From positions 1 to 7,795 of the forward strand of contig JBPCTQ010000364.1 of NCBI GenBank assembly GCA_051011595.1: 7,795 nucleotides of DNA, given 5' to 3'. Positions 6,059 through 7,795 of this stretch are shown in pieces; within the stretch, counting starts at the first letter, position 1; every line of letters starts with the position of its first letter. The notes under the pieces are model-generated. The model saw only the letters and a list, made by a program, of their open reading frames with translations. It had not been told where the DNA came from and did not search any database. Both the position numbers and the translations under genes were made by a program. This DNA is from JAOUEE01 sp051011595. Lineage in GTDB: Bacteria; Actinomycetota; Acidimicrobiia; Acidimicrobiales; SHLQ01.

Positions 6059-7303
6059 ATGGCCATCGACCAACGCACTCGCATGCACGCCGACGTACGT
6101 GCCATCGAACGCGACGAGGTGTTCGACCAACTGTTGCCCGGTGCCACCACCGATCGGGGCGACCTGGCCGGCCGAGGGGCGGCCTACAAGGGCCTCGGTT
6201 CGTTGGGGTTCTCGGTCGACGGCCGGGCGGTGACGCTCACCGAACGCGACGGGCGGCTGGTGTTGTCCGAGGGGATCGAAAACGCCGACATCGTGGGTGA
6301 GATGGCGTCCGACGCCCTGTCCGATCTGGTGCAGGACTCGCAGTCCACCATGGGTCTGGCCATGACCTCCCGGGTGAAGATCACGGCCGGATCCCTCGAC
6401 GATTGGATTGCATGGGAGCCCGTGCTGCGAGCGCTGCTCGACGGACGTCGGGTGCACGAGACGGGCGACGTCACCTTCGTCGACGCCGGCGGTGGACCCC
6501 TCGACCTCGACCGCCACTTCCGCATCGACGACGACCGCGACGAGATGGCCCACTTCCTCGACGAAGCCGGTTTCCTGCATGTCGAGCACGTCTTCGACGA
6601 GGCCGAGATGGCGGCCATCAGCGACGACATCGACGACTGGATCGGCCGGGCCACTCCCGACGACGGTGAATCGTGGTGGGCCGAGGATGCCGACGGGGTC
6701 AACCAGGCGGTGCGGGTGTTGTTCTTCTACGAGAAGTCCGAGGCCCTGCGGGATCTGGTGGCCGACGAACGATTCGTGTGGCTGGCCGACCTCACCGGGG
6801 AAGGCCACACCTTCCGGGGTGGGGGAGAGGGGTTGGTCAAGCCCTTGAACATCGTGAAGGGGCTGTCCGATCTGCCGTGGCACAAGGACTGTGGTCAGGG
6901 CATGCACTCGTACATGTGCAACAGCTTGACCACCGGCATCTCGGTCACGGGTGCCGACCGGGTGTCGGGAGCGTTGGGTGTGATCCCGGGTTCACATCGG
7001 GCCAACACCATCGCCACCATGCGCGATCGCCGACTCGACCTCGAACCGCGGCTGCTCGAGACTCGCACGGGCGACGTCACCGTGCACTGCAGCGACACCC
7101 TGCACCGGGCACACCCTCCTACCGAGCGACCCCGCAAGGTGGTGTACACCGGGTTCGGGTTGCCGCCACTTCCCGGCGACCAGGTCCGACCCAACCCGCG
7201 CTACAGCCGCGAGGCCAGGGCCGATCTCACCAACGTCACCGACCGCATCGAGGCGGCCGACAATCCCGAGAACAACCAACGGTTTCGCGCTCGCGTGGAC
7301 TGA
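6059..7303 (+). CDS. SCP2-like domain fused to phytanoyl-CoA dioxygenase (PhyH) family oxygenase
   Basis: A 414-residue cytosolic protein with two parts. Residues about 45-135 look like a sterol-carrier-protein-2-type lipid-binding domain: FSVDGRAVTLTERDGRLVLS, then ADIVGEMASDALSDLVQ and a closing TSRVKITAGSLDDW...LRALLDG. Residues about 160-370 are a PhyH-type Fe(II)/2-oxoglutarate oxygenase. The iron-binding pair is His275 and Asp277 in LPWHKDCG, a VIPGSH block is at 308-313, the third iron ligand is probably His349 in DTLHRAHPP, and Arg359 fits the 2-oxoglutarate-binding Arg. All key residues are present, so an active enzyme is expected. The substrate is unknown, but a lipid or acyl-CoA would suit the carrier domain. 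GGGAGG (6048-6053) is 5 nt before the ATG. It lies 20 nt after the cytochrome c gene. The PhyH assignment is firm; the SCP2 assignment is from pattern and needs a profile search. Confidence 0.88.
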   Translation: MAIDQRTRMHADVRAIERDEVFDQLLPGATTDRGDLAGRGAAYKGLGSLGFSVDGRAVTLTERDGRLVLSEGIENADIVGEMASDALSDLVQDSQSTMGLAMTSRVKITAGSLDDWIAWEPVLRALLDGRRVHETGDVTFVDAGGGPLDLDRHFRIDDDRDEMAHFLDEAGFLHVEHVFDEAEMAAISDDIDDWIGRATPDDGESWWAEDADGVNQAVRVLFFYEKSEALRDLVADERFVWLADLTGEGHTFRGGGEGLVKPLNIVKGLSDLPWHKDCGQGMHSYMCNSLTTGISVTGADRVSGALGVIPGSHRANTIATMRDRRLDLEPRLLETRTGDVTVHCSDTLHRAHPPTERPRKVVYTGFGLPPLPGDQVRPNPRYSREARADLTNVTDRIEAADNPENNQRFRARVD

Positions 7304-7371
7304 CCTGGCCCGGCGATTACTCGGCGGCGGCGAGAGCCCGTTTTCGATCCGAGAGTGTCCGACGCGCTCCG

Positions 7372-7377
7372 TACACT
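7372..7377 (+). promoter_or_regulatory. -10 element for leaderless 88-codon ORF
   Basis: TACACT fits TANNNT and ends 6 nt before the ATG at 7384, so transcription should start at or next to the start codon. There is no ribosome binding site and no clear -35 at the right distance. It is the best -10 match in the 80-nt gap after the PhyH gene. Confidence 0.5.
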
Positions 7378-7383
7378 ACGAAC

Positions 7384-7650
7384 ATGTGTTCGATTGCCGA
7401 GCTCGATGATGTGTCCGAGGCCCTCTCGTTGTTGGCCAAGGTCGAGTGGGCCGATCTGCCGGCCAATGTGGTCGGTGAGGCGTTGGTCGAGTTGATCAGC
7501 CTCGGTGCCGAGATCGAAGCGGTCGCAGCAACGGCGACAAGATCCTCACGTCTGAAGAAATCTCGACGGTCTTCGGCCACCATGTCGAGAATGGACCCGG
7601 CCGTTCGTCGAGAGAGCGAAACCCCAAACAGGAGAGACCAGATCCCATGA
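7384..7650 (+). CDS. 88-residue ORF with DUF222-like N-terminus, possibly a frameshifted remnant
   Basis: Begins MCSIAELDDVSEALSLLAKV and continues EWADLPANVVGEALVELISL with GAEIEAVAAT. This helical pattern resembles the start of DUF222 domains, found ahead of HNH nuclease domains in many multicopy actinobacterial proteins (13E12-repeat type). Nothing like the rest of such a protein follows. From about 7530 the frame becomes Arg/Ser-rich with poor third-position GC, while the frame one base earlier reads SNGDKILTSEEISTVFGHHV with good third-position GC and stays open into the next gene. So this may be a decayed gene or contain a frameshift. On the other hand, its stop overlaps the next start as ATGA and a leaderless promoter fits its ATG, which suggests real expression. 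The first half is very probably coding; the function is unknown. Confidence 0.45.
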   Translation: MCSIAELDDVSEALSLLAKVEWADLPANVVGEALVELISLGAEIEAVAATATRSSRLKKSRRSSATMSRMDPAVRRESETPNRRDQIP

Positions 7651-7795
7651 AGTACGCATGCCTGATCTACAGCGACGAGAACGACCCCGCGGCCAACCCC
7701 GATCCGTCCAGTCCCGAGTTCGGGCCGATCATGGCCGGCTACCGGGCCTTCGGCGAGGAGGCCGGCGCGGTGATCGTGGCCGGTGAACCGCTCGA
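7647..7795 (+). CDS. YCII-related (DGPF) domain protein, 3'-partial
   Basis: Starts MKYACLIYSDENDP, the typical opening of YCII/DGPF-domain proteins (MKYMLLIY-type), and continues EFGPIMAGYRAFGEEAGAVI with VAGEPL before the window ends; 49 complete codons are visible. These are small dimeric alpha/beta ferredoxin-like proteins of mostly unknown function. In actinobacteria such genes are often followed by an ECF-type sigma factor gene; the downstream side is not visible here. The ATG overlaps the stop of the preceding ORF (ATGA). AGGAGA (7630-7635) lies 11 nt upstream, slightly far but usable. The family call is good for so short a piece. Confidence 0.85.
   Translation, partial: MKYACLIYSDENDPAANPDPSSPEFGPIMAGYRAFGEEAGAVIVAGEPL

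Noticed and set aside
6017..6907. Minus-strand open frame of 296 codons opposite the PhyH gene
   Set aside because: Antisense shadow of a gene with an intact active site and a strong ribosome binding site; no motif of its own.
7320..7346. CTCG...CGAG inverted repeat followed by CCCGTTTT after the PhyH gene, considered as a terminator
   Set aside because: Only a 4-bp stem with a 7-nt loop, and the T-run is not adjacent to the stem.
7317..7583. Minus-strand open frame of 88 codons opposite the DUF222-like ORF
   Set aside because: Low coding quality and no start signal; the plus-strand ORF has a promoter-like element and better codon pattern.

Overview
The window is GC-rich chromosomal DNA with G or C at most third codon positions. 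It opens in a housekeeping block of ffh, rpsP, a KH-domain gene, rimM, trmD and rplS, whose order and sequences match Actinomycetota. The long acidic tail on ribosomal protein bS16, the apparently leaderless genes and the character of the accessory genes suggest a deep-branching actinobacterium such as a member of Acidimicrobiia. The phylum is well supported; the class is inference. No rRNA, tRNA, CRISPR array, insertion sequence or prophage was recognised, and no gene-free stretch exceeds 300 bases.

Region 1 (1-4409, + strand) serves translation and protein targeting. Ffh (SRP GTPase, 5' end cut by the window) ends before a perfect 8-bp hairpin followed by a T-rich run. The rpsP-khpA-rimM-trmD set is then tightly packed: ATGA overlap between rpsP and khpA, 10 nt between khpA and rimM, TTGA overlap between rimM and trmD. 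These genes make a 30S protein, a small RNA-binding protein, a 16S/30S maturation factor and the tRNA m1G37 methyltransferase. rplS (50S bL19) follows after 69 nt, then a YraN-family nuclease-like gene. The lepB and rnhB genes often found after rplS in actinobacteria are absent here.

Region 2 (4417-5642, - strand) is a compact three-gene set. In transcription order it holds a 36-residue single-pass membrane protein, a 63-residue zinc-ribbon-like protein joined to it by a TGATG overlap, and a hormone-sensitive-lipase type alpha/beta hydrolase. The first two are easily missed because they are so short.

Region 3 (5697-7303, + strand) is divergent from region 2. It encodes a lipoprotein-type monohaem cytochrome c and, 20 nt later, a 414-residue protein that appears to join an SCP2-like lipid-carrier domain to a phytanoyl-CoA dioxygenase (Fe(II)/2-oxoglutarate) domain.

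Region 4 (7384-7795, + strand) has an 88-codon ORF with a DUF222-like N-terminus whose coding signal appears to change frame midway. It overlaps by ATGA the start of a YCII/DGPF-domain gene that is cut by the window end.

Points that most merit a second look: the SCP2-PhyH fusion; a Glu in TrmD at the position of the catalytic Asp169 of E. coli and Haemophilus; three start codons lying 6-7 nt after a TANNNT -10 hexamer with no Shine-Dalgarno sequence; and the two micro-proteins of region 2.
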